This document shows positions 1 through 6,767 of a DNA stretch of 13,085 bases, in pieces. Made by a program: the position numbers and the translations under genes. The stretch comes from JBEEJL01 sp049698095 (GTDB lineage Bacteria; Pseudomonadota; Gammaproteobacteria; Burkholderiales; JBEEJL01): positions 1-13,085 of the forward strand of contig JBAVXA010000187.1 in assembly GCA_049698095.1 (NCBI GenBank). Reading direction: 5' to 3'. Numbering within the stretch: position 1 is the stretch's first letter; every line of letters starts with the position of its first letter. The notes beneath the pieces were generated by a model. It had not been told where the DNA came from. It worked only from the letters and a program-made list of their open reading frames with translations, and searched no databases.

Positions 1-109
1 GCGGCAAAGCGAGATTGGTAATCTGCGAGCCGAACACCGAGATGGTTTCCGATGTCCACAGTTTCAGGAAATCTTTATTGCGCCACAGGCCGGTGAAATG
101 TTGTTTCAT
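1..109 (-). CDS. Major facilitator superfamily transporter, N-terminal fragment
   Basis: Reading leftward from the ATG at 109, the frame stays open to the window edge for 36 codons. It encodes the start MKQHFTGLWRNKDFLKLW, followed by a stretch containing SVFGSQITNLALP. Arg-Asn-x-Asp-Phe-x-x-Leu-Trp followed by Phe-Gly-Ser-x-Ile-Thr at the beginning of the first membrane helix is the typical N-terminus of EntS-like and macrolide-efflux-like MFS exporters. The substrate cannot be told from this piece. There is no clear Shine-Dalgarno sequence. A perfect TATAAT on the minus strand (119-124) lies only 9 bases upstream of the ATG, so the transcript could be almost leaderless, but the region is AT-rich and this may be chance. 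The rest of the gene lies outside the window. Confidence 0.7.
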   Translation of the reverse strand, partial: MKQHFTGLWRNKDFLKLWTSETISVFGSQITNLALP

Positions 110-178
110 AAGTATTTGATTATAATGTATTTTTATTTATTTTGATAGGGATGGTCGATTGGCCCAAAATCAAAAACA

Positions 179-298
179 CCTCCTTCGAGGTGCTCAGGAT
201 GACAAAATAAGTGATGTCATTCAGAGGCCTTAGCCGAAGGATCTGCTTTTGCATATACTGAACGAGATACCAGATCCTTCACGTCGTTCAGAATGACA
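179..298. repeat. Cluster of three related short repeats in alternating orientation
   Basis: Three imperfect copies of one unit sit in the gap before the molybdoenzyme operon. The plus-oriented copy (215-245) begins TGTCATTCAGAG and ends GAAGGATCTG. Two minus-oriented copies lie on either side: 179-204, whose reverse complement begins TGTCATCCTGAG, and 271-298, whose reverse complement begins TGTCATTCTGAA and ends GAAGGATCTG. Neighbouring copies can therefore pair. 197-204 and 215-222 form a stem around a 10-base loop, and 215-245 can fold with 271-298 across a 25-base loop. The unit resembles widespread intergenic REP/MITE-like repeats of the form TGTCATTCTGAG...GAAGGATCT, as I remember them. 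No transposase is nearby. It could act as a transcript-end hairpin or be an inert dispersed repeat. Confidence 0.6.
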
Positions 299-357
299 AT
301 ATTTTCATTCGCGTACAATTCTATCCTGCAATCTCGCACTGCATTCGAGGGCTCGCC

Positions 358-819
358 ATGATCACGCTTAATATAAACGGAAAAGATAACACGCTCGACA
401 TCGAAGAAGACATGCCGTTGCTATGGGCATTACGCGACGTGCTGAATATGACTGGCACGAAATTCGGCTGCGGCGTCGCCGCCTGCGGCGCATGCACAGT
501 GCATGTCGATGGCGCGCCGACGCGTTCGTGCATCATGCCGGTATCGCTGATGGCCGGGAAAAAGATCCGTACCATTGAAGCTCTCGAACAGGACGGCAAA
601 TTGCACAAGGTGCAGCAGGCGTGGATACAGGCGCAGGCGCCGCAATGCGGATATTGCCAGAGCGGCATGATAATGGCGGCAGTGTCGTTGCTGGAACAAA
701 AACCCGACCCGACCGATGCCGACATCGACGGTGCGATCAGTAATATCTGCCGCTGCGGCACCTACCCGCGCGTGCGCGAGGCGATCCGCCTCGCCGCAAA
801 AATGGGAGGCTCGAAATGA
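358..819 (+). CDS. (2Fe-2S) iron-sulfur subunit of molybdenum hydroxylase, isoquinoline 1-oxidoreductase alpha-like
   Basis: This is the 153-residue electron-transfer subunit of a xanthine oxidase-family molybdoenzyme. It passes electrons from the molybdopterin centre through two [2Fe-2S] clusters. The N-terminal plant-type ferredoxin domain has the ligand set C38, C43, C46 and C58 (GCGVAACGACTVH). The C-terminal helical domain has C97-x2-C100 (QCGYCQSGM) and C131-x-C133 (NICRCGTY). Length and motif order match the IorA/CoxS-type small subunit. The ATG at 358 is preceded by CGAGG at 346-350 with 7-base spacing. The last bases overlap the start of the large subunit (ATGA), indicating translational coupling. 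The physiological substrate cannot be deduced, so no gene symbol is given. Confidence 0.93.
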   Translation: MITLNINGKDNTLDIEEDMPLLWALRDVLNMTGTKFGCGVAACGACTVHVDGAPTRSCIMPVSLMAGKKIRTIEALEQDGKLHKVQQAWIQAQAPQCGYCQSGMIMAAVSLLEQKPDPTDADIDGAISNICRCGTYPRVREAIRLAAKMGGSK

Positions 820-3080
820 ACGGGCCGAAAAGTAAATCGAGGCGCAAACTTCTGCTGGCCGGCGCCGTGTTGGCTGGCGGCGGCTTGATCGTCGGCTATA
901 ACGTTCTGGGACGACAGGATAAACTCGGCAGCGGCTCGACGCTCGCTGTTGGCAAAGATGAAATCGCGCTGAACGGCTGGGTGAAAATCGCCGCCGACGG
1001 CAGTGTCACCATCGAAGTACCGCGCTCGGAAATGGGTCAGGGCGTATACACCGCATTGCCCATGTTGCTGGCGGAAGAATTGGATGCCGACTGGTCGAAG
1101 GTCAAAGTCGAACAATCGCCGGTGGCAAAGATGTATTCCAATGCGGCGCTGTTCCAGAACCTGCTGCCGTTCCATCCCGACGACGACGGTTTCGTCGCGC
1201 GCAGCGGGCGCGAGTCGATCGAGAAGATCGGTTTTGCCTTGGGACTCCAGGTTACCGGCGGATCGAGCAGCGTGCGCGACGCCTGGTTGCCGATGCGCAC
1301 GGCGGGGGCGACGGCACGCGCCATGTTGGTTGAAGCCGCGGCGAAAAAGTGGAATGTTCCCGCATCGGCCTGCGTGACCAAAAACGGCGAGGTGCTACAT
1401 CCCGCCGGCAATCGCAAAGCGGGATACGGCGAATTGGTAAAAGATGCGGCGGGGATCGTGCCGCCGGGCACGGTGAAACTCAAGGACCCGTCAACCTTTA
1501 CCCTGATTGGCAAGCCGATTCCCCGCACCGACATCGCCGACAAGGTAAATGGCAAAGCGCAGTTCGGCATCGACACGCGTTTGCCGGGCATGCTCTACGC
1601 CGCGGTGAAACAGTCTCCCGTATTCGGCGGAAGCCTGAAATCCTCGCTTGCCGATCTCAATAAAAATATTAATAAAAACAATGAATTATATATTATTCCG
1701 AACGGCGTGGCGGTTGTCAGCAACAATTGGTGGCGGGCGAAAAAAAATCTCGACGCATTGCAGATCGAATGGAATGAAGGGCCGAATGCGGGCCTTGATT
1801 CGGCGGCGATTAAAAAACAGCTCGAAGCGGATTTACAGAGATCTTCCGCATCCGGTTTCCGCAAAGTCGGGGATGCCGATGCAATCTTGCAAGCCGCCGC
1901 AAAAAAAATCGAAGCGATTTACGAAGTGCCTTTTTTGGCGCATGCGGCCATGGAACCGATCAACTGCACTGCGCAAGTTAAAGACGGGAAATGTGAAGTC
2001 TGGGCATCAACCCAGGTGCCGTCGATTGCCAAATGGAAAGCCTCAAGCGCGGCAGGCGTGAGCGGCGACAACACGACCGTTCACACCACCCTGCTCGGCG
2101 GCGGCTTCGGACGGCGCCTGGAGATCGACATGATTGAACAGGCCGTGCACATCGCGAGACAACTCGGCGGCAGGCCGGTGCAGATGATCTGGACACGCGA
2201 GGAAGACATGCAACACGACATGTACCGCCCCGCCGCGATGGCCAGATTTCAGGGCGCGCTCAACGACAAGGGACAGATTTCCGCCTGGGCCAATCGCGTC
2301 GCCGCGCCGTCGGTCGGTTTCGACACCACGCAGCGCCTGATAGGCAGCATGGCGATGGACATGCCGGACAAAAATCAAATTGAAGGCGCGTTCGATCAGC
2401 CTTACGAAATTCCCAACATCAGGATTGAACAGGCGCGCAGCAAAACGGCCGTTCCGGTCGGCTCATGGCGCAGCGTCGGCCATTCTTACAACGCCTTTTT
2501 TGTCGAATCGTTCATGGACGAAATGGCACAGGCAGCGGGCAAAGATCCGTACGAATTCCGCAAATCGTTACTGCAAAACCACCCGCGCCATCGCGCCGTG
2601 CTCGAGCTGGCAGCAGGCAAAGCCGGATGGGGCCAGCCGCTTGCCGCGGGCAGCGCGCGCGGCATTGCGCTGCATGAGTCGTTTTCCGCCATTTGCGCAC
2701 AAGTCGCGGAGGTATCCGTCGATAAATATAACGCCATCAAAGTGAAGCGCGTCGTCTGCGCGATCGACTGCGGCAGCGTGGTCAATCCGAACATTGTAGA
2801 GCAGCAAATGGAAAGCGCGATCATCTTCGGCCTGACCGCCGCGCTATACGGCGAAATCACCATCAAGAACGGGCGCGTCGAACAAACCAACTTCCCCAGC
2901 TACGATATGCTGCGCATGGCGCAAACGCCGCGCATCGATACTTATATTATGCCGAGCACCCTGCCACCCGGTGGCGTAGGCGAACCCGGCACGCCGCCGA
3001 TCGCGCCCGCGGTGGCGAATGCCTTGTTTGCATTGACGGGCAAACGGTTGAGAAAGTTGCCGTTGAAGATAGTGGCTTGA
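816..3080 (+). CDS. Molybdopterin-binding large subunit of aldehyde oxidase/isoquinoline 1-oxidoreductase type, Tat-exported
   Basis: This 754-residue protein is the catalytic subunit, paired with the [2Fe-2S] protein just upstream. Members hydroxylate aldehydes or N-heterocycles using water and a Mo-molybdopterin (often cytosine dinucleotide) cofactor. The N-terminus has a twin-arginine-like signal (SRRKLLLAG followed by a hydrophobic stretch to about residue 28), so the complex is probably exported folded to the periplasm. The pterin-site motif LLGGGFGRR lies at 426-434. Near the C-terminus GGVGEPGTPP carries E723, the expected catalytic glutamate of the family. The start is supported by GGGAGG at 804-809 and the 4-base ATGA overlap. 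No cytochrome c subunit, which often forms the third gene of such operons, and no XdhC/MoaA-type maturation gene is present. The enzyme probably uses a partner encoded elsewhere. Confidence 0.93.
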   Translation: MNGPKSKSRRKLLLAGAVLAGGGLIVGYNVLGRQDKLGSGSTLAVGKDEIALNGWVKIAADGSVTIEVPRSEMGQGVYTALPMLLAEELDADWSKVKVEQSPVAKMYSNAALFQNLLPFHPDDDGFVARSGRESIEKIGFALGLQVTGGSSSVRDAWLPMRTAGATARAMLVEAAAKKWNVPASACVTKNGEVLHPAGNRKAGYGELVKDAAGIVPPGTVKLKDPSTFTLIGKPIPRTDIADKVNGKAQFGIDTRLPGMLYAAVKQSPVFGGSLKSSLADLNKNINKNNELYIIPNGVAVVSNNWWRAKKNLDALQIEWNEGPNAGLDSAAIKKQLEADLQRSSASGFRKVGDADAILQAAAKKIEAIYEVPFLAHAAMEPINCTAQVKDGKCEVWASTQVPSIAKWKASSAAGVSGDNTTVHTTLLGGGFGRRLEIDMIEQAVHIARQLGGRPVQMIWTREEDMQHDMYRPAAMARFQGALNDKGQISAWANRVAAPSVGFDTTQRLIGSMAMDMPDKNQIEGAFDQPYEIPNIRIEQARSKTAVPVGSWRSVGHSYNAFFVESFMDEMAQAAGKDPYEFRKSLLQNHPRHRAVLELAAGKAGWGQPLAAGSARGIALHESFSAICAQVAEVSVDKYNAIKVKRVVCAIDCGSVVNPNIVEQQMESAIIFGLTAALYGEITIKNGRVEQTNFPSYDMLRMAQTPRIDTYIMPSTLPPGGVGEPGTPPIAPAVANALFALTGKRLRKLPLKIVA

Positions 3081-3111
3081 TGTCGTGCATTCAGTTAAGT
3101 AGCAATTAACA

Positions 3112-3417
3112 ATGAACCCGAACAAAGTTGACCGAAACCGCGTTATAGCGCTGACAGATCTGCCGAATATCGGCAAGGCGGGCGCGGAAGATTTGCGTCT
3201 GCTCGGCATACACAAACCGAGCCAGCTGATCGGCAAGTGCCCATTCGCGATGTATGGCATGCTTTGCGAAAAAACCGGGTTGCGTCACGACCCATGCGTA
3301 ATCGACGTTTTCATGTCAATCACGCGTTTCATGAATGGGGAAGCACCGCAGGCGTGGTGGAAATACACCGAGGAACGAAAGCAGGCACTTATCCGTAGCG
3401 TGCTCACGCAGAAATAG
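3112..3417 (+). CDS. Helix-hairpin-helix protein of the Cdd1 ('pathogenicity locus') family
   Basis: A 101-residue protein. Residues 14-33 form a helix-hairpin-helix motif (LTDLPNIGKAGAEDLRLLGI), a fold that in other proteins binds DNA backbone non-specifically. The following segment, including P44-F45, Y48, L51-C52 and D60-P61-C62-V63-I64-D65-V66-F67, matches the conserved pattern of Cdd1-type small HHH proteins, which are sometimes annotated as mitomycin-resistance or pathogenicity-locus proteins. The function of that family is unknown as far as I know, and its name should not be read as evidence of virulence. It starts 31 bases after the molybdoenzyme gene, without a clear Shine-Dalgarno sequence, and may be read through from that operon. 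The family call is fairly sure. A role in DNA metabolism is only inferred. Confidence 0.8.
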   Translation: MNPNKVDRNRVIALTDLPNIGKAGAEDLRLLGIHKPSQLIGKCPFAMYGMLCEKTGLRHDPCVIDVFMSITRFMNGEAPQAWWKYTEERKQALIRSVLTQK

Positions 3418-3457
3418 AAATCACTGAACGTCACTAATACACTACAGGAAAAACGCC

Positions 3458-3853
3458 ATGTTGATTACCCCATTCTATGCAGCGCTTCTTGGCCTGATGT
3501 TTATTGTTCTCAGCGTGCGCACTTTACGTACGCGCCGCACGTTGCGCATCGCCGTCGGCGACGATGGCAATCAACAGATGCTCCGAACCATGCGGGTTCA
3601 CGCGAATTTTGCCGAATACGCTCCGATTGCTTTGCTGCTGGTATATTTTTTTGAACTGCAAGGCGGCTACCAATCCCTGACTCATTTGTTCTGCATTTGT
3701 CTTCTCGCCGGACGGATCTCGCACGCATATGGGCTAAGCCAGCTGAAAGAAAATTATAAATACCGGATTTTCGGCATGGCGATGACCTTCACGGCGATAG
3801 TCAGCGCGTCAGTCGGATTGCTGTTTCTCTACGTGCGGCAGGTAACTGGGTAA
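3458..3853 (+). CDS. MAPEG family integral membrane protein (YecN-like)
   Basis: A 131-residue membrane protein with about four hydrophobic segments, roughly residues 4-21, 50-69, 73-90 and 104-127. The signature R46-x-H48-x-N50-x-x-E53 (RVHANFAEYAP), at the start of the second helix, is the glutathione-binding-region motif of the MAPEG superfamily (membrane-associated proteins in eicosanoid and glutathione metabolism). GRISHAYG before the last helices also fits. Bacterial members are mostly uncharacterised, and some are glutathione transferases. An AGGAAA Shine-Dalgarno sequence precedes the ATG at good spacing. It lies 40 bases after the HHH gene on the same strand. The family assignment is firm. 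Enzymatic activity is not shown by the sequence. Confidence 0.88.
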   Translation: MLITPFYAALLGLMFIVLSVRTLRTRRTLRIAVGDDGNQQMLRTMRVHANFAEYAPIALLLVYFFELQGGYQSLTHLFCICLLAGRISHAYGLSQLKENYKYRIFGMAMTFTAIVSASVGLLFLYVRQVTG

Positions 3854-3940
3854 AATTCCTGCCCAGAAGTGCCAGTTCTTCCCGATGCATGGTTTTAACG
3901 GCTGTCTAAATTCATGCGGCCGATTCTAGAGATGAGGCAA

Positions 3941-4345
3941 ATGGCTACCCAAATATTTGTAAATCTGCCGGTCAAGGACCTGGAAAAATCCGTCGCATTC
4001 TTTACCCACCTTGGGTTCACGTTTGATGCCAAATTCACCGACGAAAGCGCAACGTGCATGATCGTCGGTGAGAACATCTTCGTGATGTTACTGGTTGAAA
4101 AAATGTTCCAGACTTTTACTCCGCTTCCGGTTGCCGACGCGAAAAAAACCACGCAGGTCTTAGTCGCTCTTACGCTGGAAAGCCGCGCCAAGGTGGCTGA
4201 GATGGTGGCCAAGGCCGTTGTCGCGGGCGGTCGGGTGCCGCGCGCGCCGCAGGACCACGGCTTTATGTATGCGCATGCCTTCCAGGATCTGGATGGACAC
4301 ATCTGGGAACCGTTTTATATGGAACCGGGTGCAGCACCGAATTAA
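3941..4345 (+). CDS. VOC family (glyoxalase/bleomycin resistance fold) protein
   Basis: A 134-residue protein of the vicinal-oxygen-chelate fold. The N-terminal beta-alpha-beta unit reads IFVNLPVKDLEKSVAFFTHL, with the typical 'V.DL..S..FF..LGF' pattern. The second unit ends in D118-G-H120-I-W-E123-PFYM, where one metal-ligand glutamate of VOC enzymes is normally found. The first metal-ligand position of classical glyoxalases is not obvious, so the reaction is unknown. Close relatives are usually annotated only as glyoxalase/extradiol dioxygenase-like proteins. An in-frame ATG at 3914 would add nine residues (MRPILEMRQ). I chose 3941 because the family motif begins right after it and GAGG lies just upstream at 3934-3937, although that spacing is short. 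It is encoded between the MAPEG and lipoprotein genes on the same strand. Confidence 0.85.
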   Translation: MATQIFVNLPVKDLEKSVAFFTHLGFTFDAKFTDESATCMIVGENIFVMLLVEKMFQTFTPLPVADAKKTTQVLVALTLESRAKVAEMVAKAVVAGGRVPRAPQDHGFMYAHAFQDLDGHIWEPFYMEPGAAPN

Positions 4346-4366
4346 TTCTATTTTTGCGAAAGCCGA

Positions 4367-4864
4367 ATGAAACATAATCTACCGATTTTTCTTTTCCTGT
4401 TTTTTTCAGGCTGCGCCAGCGCGCCCACGCGGGAAATCGACCCGGCGGATTTCCACGTACTGGCCGGCAATCAATGGGTCGGCACGCTGACGTATCTGGA
4501 CTATGGAAACGGTCGGAAGACCTCCATAGCCTCGACTCTCGTTGTAACGCAGTCTTCCGACAATAAATTAAAATGGATTTTTAATTTTCAGTATCCGGAC
4601 GAACCGAAAGCGAATCAGAAAAGCGATGTCATGCTTGCGGCAGATGGCGGAATGGTAGACAGCAATACAGTTGTCGAGAAAAAATACCTGCCAGACGGCA
4701 CGCTCAAATTTGTCACAGAGAGAAACGACAAAGACAATAATAAAGCCGCATTGCTTCGCTACACTTACCTTTATACCGCAACGAAATTGTCGATTAAAAA
4801 AGAAGTGAAATACGAAGGGGCAAGTGATTTTATTGAACGCAATGAATATAGTTGGAAGCGGTGA
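4367..4864 (+). CDS. Putative lipoprotein of unknown function
   Basis: A 165-residue protein with a short lysine-containing N-terminus, a hydrophobic core (residues 5-13) and a lipobox-like F13-S14-G15-C16, followed by A17. It should be cleaved by signal peptidase II, lipidated on C16 and, lacking Asp at +2, probably sent to the outer membrane. The mature part is predicted from its alternating pattern to be mostly beta-strand, with W37, W69 and a C-terminal YSWKR. I do not recognise a family. It starts 21 bases after the VOC gene, with only a weak GAAAG as possible ribosome-binding site. Base composition is unlike the neighbours: I count 120 G+C in 4561-4860 (40%). This may indicate later acquisition. 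Confidence 0.75.
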   Translation: MKHNLPIFLFLFFSGCASAPTREIDPADFHVLAGNQWVGTLTYLDYGNGRKTSIASTLVVTQSSDNKLKWIFNFQYPDEPKANQKSDVMLAADGGMVDSNTVVEKKYLPDGTLKFVTERNDKDNNKAALLRYTYLYTATKLSIKKEVKYEGASDFIERNEYSWKR

Positions 4865-4955
4865 TGCAGGATGATTACTTTGTCTTGATGCCCGCAATTA
4901 CAAAAAACCAATATCAAAATATAGAAATAGTTAAATAAAAACAATAAGTTATATA

Positions 4956-5438
4956 ATGATGATTATTCGTCAAACGACAGAAGCCGACTGGCAAAAATTA
5001 AGACAGATTCGCCTCGAATCGCTATTGGAGTCGCCAAAGGCATTCAGTTGGACTCACAGTTTAGCTTCTCAATTAACTGAAAGTGACTGGCGAAAACGTG
5101 CGGCGGCGGCTGATTACCCAATATTCTTTTTCGCGCTAGAAAATGAACACCCCGTCGGCTTGATTGGCGGCGTCATCGAAAATAGTGAATTCAATTTAAT
5201 TTCAATGTGGGTCGCGCCAACTTCAAGAGGGCGAGGCGTGGGCGAATTACTCGTTGCTACATTAAAAATTCATGCAAGAAAAACTGGCTTCGACAAAATG
5301 GGTTTGCTCGTCTCGCCGGAAAATAAGCCAGCCAGCCATTTTTACCTCAAGCAAGGATTTGTATTTCTCGACCCAGCTGAAGCATTGCCTAAAGACGACA
5401 AAATGTCGCAAAAAATGGCCATGAAAATTTCAACTTAA
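4956..5438 (+). CDS. GNAT family N-acetyltransferase
   Basis: A 160-residue single-domain Gcn5-related acetyltransferase that would transfer an acetyl group from acetyl-CoA to an amine. The N-terminus (IIRQTTEADWQKLRQIRLESL) is the usual beta1-alpha1 region. Strand beta4 reads FNLISMWVAP, followed by the acetyl-CoA pyrophosphate-binding loop R91-G-R-G-V-G96. NKPASHFYLKQGF is the conserved motif B region. The acceptor is unknown, as GNAT sequences do not predict it. Two adjacent ATGs (4956 and 4959) are possible starts, and neither has a clear Shine-Dalgarno sequence. The 91-base upstream gap is very AT-rich. The 3' end overlaps the convergent DUF1801 gene by four bases. Confidence 0.9.
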   Translation: MMIIRQTTEADWQKLRQIRLESLLESPKAFSWTHSLASQLTESDWRKRAAAADYPIFFFALENEHPVGLIGGVIENSEFNLISMWVAPTSRGRGVGELLVATLKIHARKTGFDKMGLLVSPENKPASHFYLKQGFVFLDPAEALPKDDKMSQKMAMKIST

Positions 5439-5773
5439 TTAGCCGCGCGCGCCGCTTGTTTAACGAGACCTGAAATGTATTTCCAATCTATCTCAGCGTC
5501 AGCCAATAATTCTACGTGGCGCATAGTCTTGCCCGTGCCTTTGAGCAAACCGCGCGGATCGTTCAAGCTTGTCCCGCCCCATAACTGCAAATTGACATGC
5601 TGTTTGTGCGCGACGACGGCACAGACATTCTGCTCGGCGTGATAGGTCAGATTGCCCCACTTCAAACTAATATCGAGATTCGGCACAGCCTTAACGATCA
5701 TCAAATGCAGCATGCGGACCAATTCGTGCTGCTCAGTTGGGATTTTTTCCAGGTATTGATTTAACGCGGACAT
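5435..5773 (-). CDS. DUF1801 (YdhG-like) domain protein
   Basis: A 112-residue soluble protein. The N-terminal helix (NQYLEKIPTEQHELVRMLHLMIVKAVPNL, split across residues 5-33) followed by L37-K38-W39-G40-N41-L42-T43-Y44 is the DUF1801 pattern: a helical start, then a 'W....Y' strand. Further on, VNLQLWGGTSLNDPRGLLKGTGK resembles the middle of the domain, and the C-terminus reads WKYISGLVKQAA. The molecular function of this family is not established. It lies 45 bases downstream of ttcA on the same strand, so it may be the last gene of that leftward transcript. Its stop codon overlaps that of the GNAT gene. No convincing Shine-Dalgarno sequence is seen. Confidence 0.8.
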   Translation of the reverse strand: MSALNQYLEKIPTEQHELVRMLHLMIVKAVPNLDISLKWGNLTYHAEQNVCAVVAHKQHVNLQLWGGTSLNDPRGLLKGTGKTMRHVELLADAEIDWKYISGLVKQAARAAN

Positions 5774-5818
5774 TGGAAGAAATGAAATAGAGTTTTGTGC
5801 ACAGTGGGCACGCTACAT

Positions 5819-6745
5819 TTATATTGCCGTAGATTGTTTCAGCATTGTCACAATAGAGGTTGCCTCGCTGAAAGTCTCCACATCAAACGCCTTATCACCA
5901 TTCTCAAACGGCACACCTTGCGTTTGCAATTCCTTAAAGCCGAATAATTTGTTGTCCGCCAAGTGCGACGGCACGACGTTCTGCATGGCGCGGAACATGG
6001 TTTCCAGCCTGCCGGGGAATTTCTTGTCCCACATCTGCATCATGTCCTTGACTGCCTGGCGCTGCAGGTTTTCCTGTGCGCCGCACAGGTTGCAGGGAAT
6101 GATGGGGAATTGTTTTTGCTCGGCGTATTCGGCTAGGTCTTTTTCTTTGCAGTAAGCCAGCGGGCGGATGACAATGCGGTCGCCGCTATCGCTCACCAGT
6201 TTCGGCGGCATACCTTTGAGTTTGCCGGCGTAAAACATATTCAGGAATAAAGTTTCGAGAATGTCGTCGCGGTGATGACCGAGCGCAATCTTGGTCGCGC
6301 CTAATTCACCGGCAACCCGATACAACACGCCGCGGCGCAAACGCGAACACAGGCCGCAAGTGGTTTTGCCTTCGGGAATGACGCGCTTGACGATGCTGTA
6401 GGTGTCCTGCACTTCGATATGGAATGGCACGCCGAGCTTGCGCAGATAATCCGGCAATATATGTTCCGGGAAACCGGGCTGCTTCTGGTCGAGATTGACG
6501 GCAATAATGTCGAAGTTGATCGGCGCGTGCTCGCGCAGATGCAACAGCATATCGAGCATGGTGTAGCTGTCTTTTCCGCCGGACAAACACGCCATGACTT
6601 TGTCGCCCTGCTCGATCATGTTGTAATCGACGATGGCGTTCCCGGCCGCGTTACGCAACCGTTTGGCAAGCTTGTTCGCCTCATATTGCTGCTTGAGTTC
6701 CTGCTTCCCCGGCGTTTTCATCAGCAATGTTTCGGTACTGCTCAT
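5819..6745 (-). CDS. ttcA: tRNA 2-thiocytidine(32) synthetase TtcA
   Basis: TtcA thiolates cytidine 32 of certain tRNAs in the cytoplasm, using ATP to activate the base and a [4Fe-4S] cluster to deliver sulfur. The 308-residue product carries the PP-loop ATPase motif S55-G-G-K-D-S60, the first cysteine pair C130-x2-C133 (TTCGLCSR), the GHHRDD segment at 156-161 and the second pair C218-x2-C221 (PCNLCG). These are the hallmarks of TtcA, and the length is close to the Escherichia coli enzyme. The reading frame is open for 33 more codons upstream. That extension would overlap the preceding DUF2147 gene and has no TtcA character, so I start at the ATG at 6745 (MSSTETLL). The Shine-Dalgarno sequence is poor. 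It lies 22 bases after the DUF2147 gene and is probably co-transcribed with it. Confidence 0.95.
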   Translation of the reverse strand: MSSTETLLMKTPGKQELKQQYEANKLAKRLRNAAGNAIVDYNMIEQGDKVMACLSGGKDSYTMLDMLLHLREHAPINFDIIAVNLDQKQPGFPEHILPDYLRKLGVPFHIEVQDTYSIVKRVIPEGKTTCGLCSRLRRGVLYRVAGELGATKIALGHHRDDILETLFLNMFYAGKLKGMPPKLVSDSGDRIVIRPLAYCKEKDLAEYAEQKQFPIIPCNLCGAQENLQRQAVKDMMQMWDKKFPGRLETMFRAMQNVVPSHLADNKLFGFKELQTQGVPFENGDKAFDVETFSEATSIVTMLKQSTAI

Positions 6746-6767
6746 ATTGTATAAGTAATTGATTATA

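Noticed and set aside
321..761. 146-codon minus-strand frame opposite the iron-sulfur subunit
   Set aside because: Cysteine-rich low-complexity product arising from the complement of the cluster-binding gene. No ribosome-binding site and no recognisable motif.
3112..5438. The run of five small rightward genes as a novel defence or stress system
   Set aside because: The families (Cdd1-like HHH, MAPEG, VOC, lipoprotein, GNAT) are common and individually scattered. No conserved linkage, nuclease, toxin-antitoxin pair or effector is visible that would tie them together.
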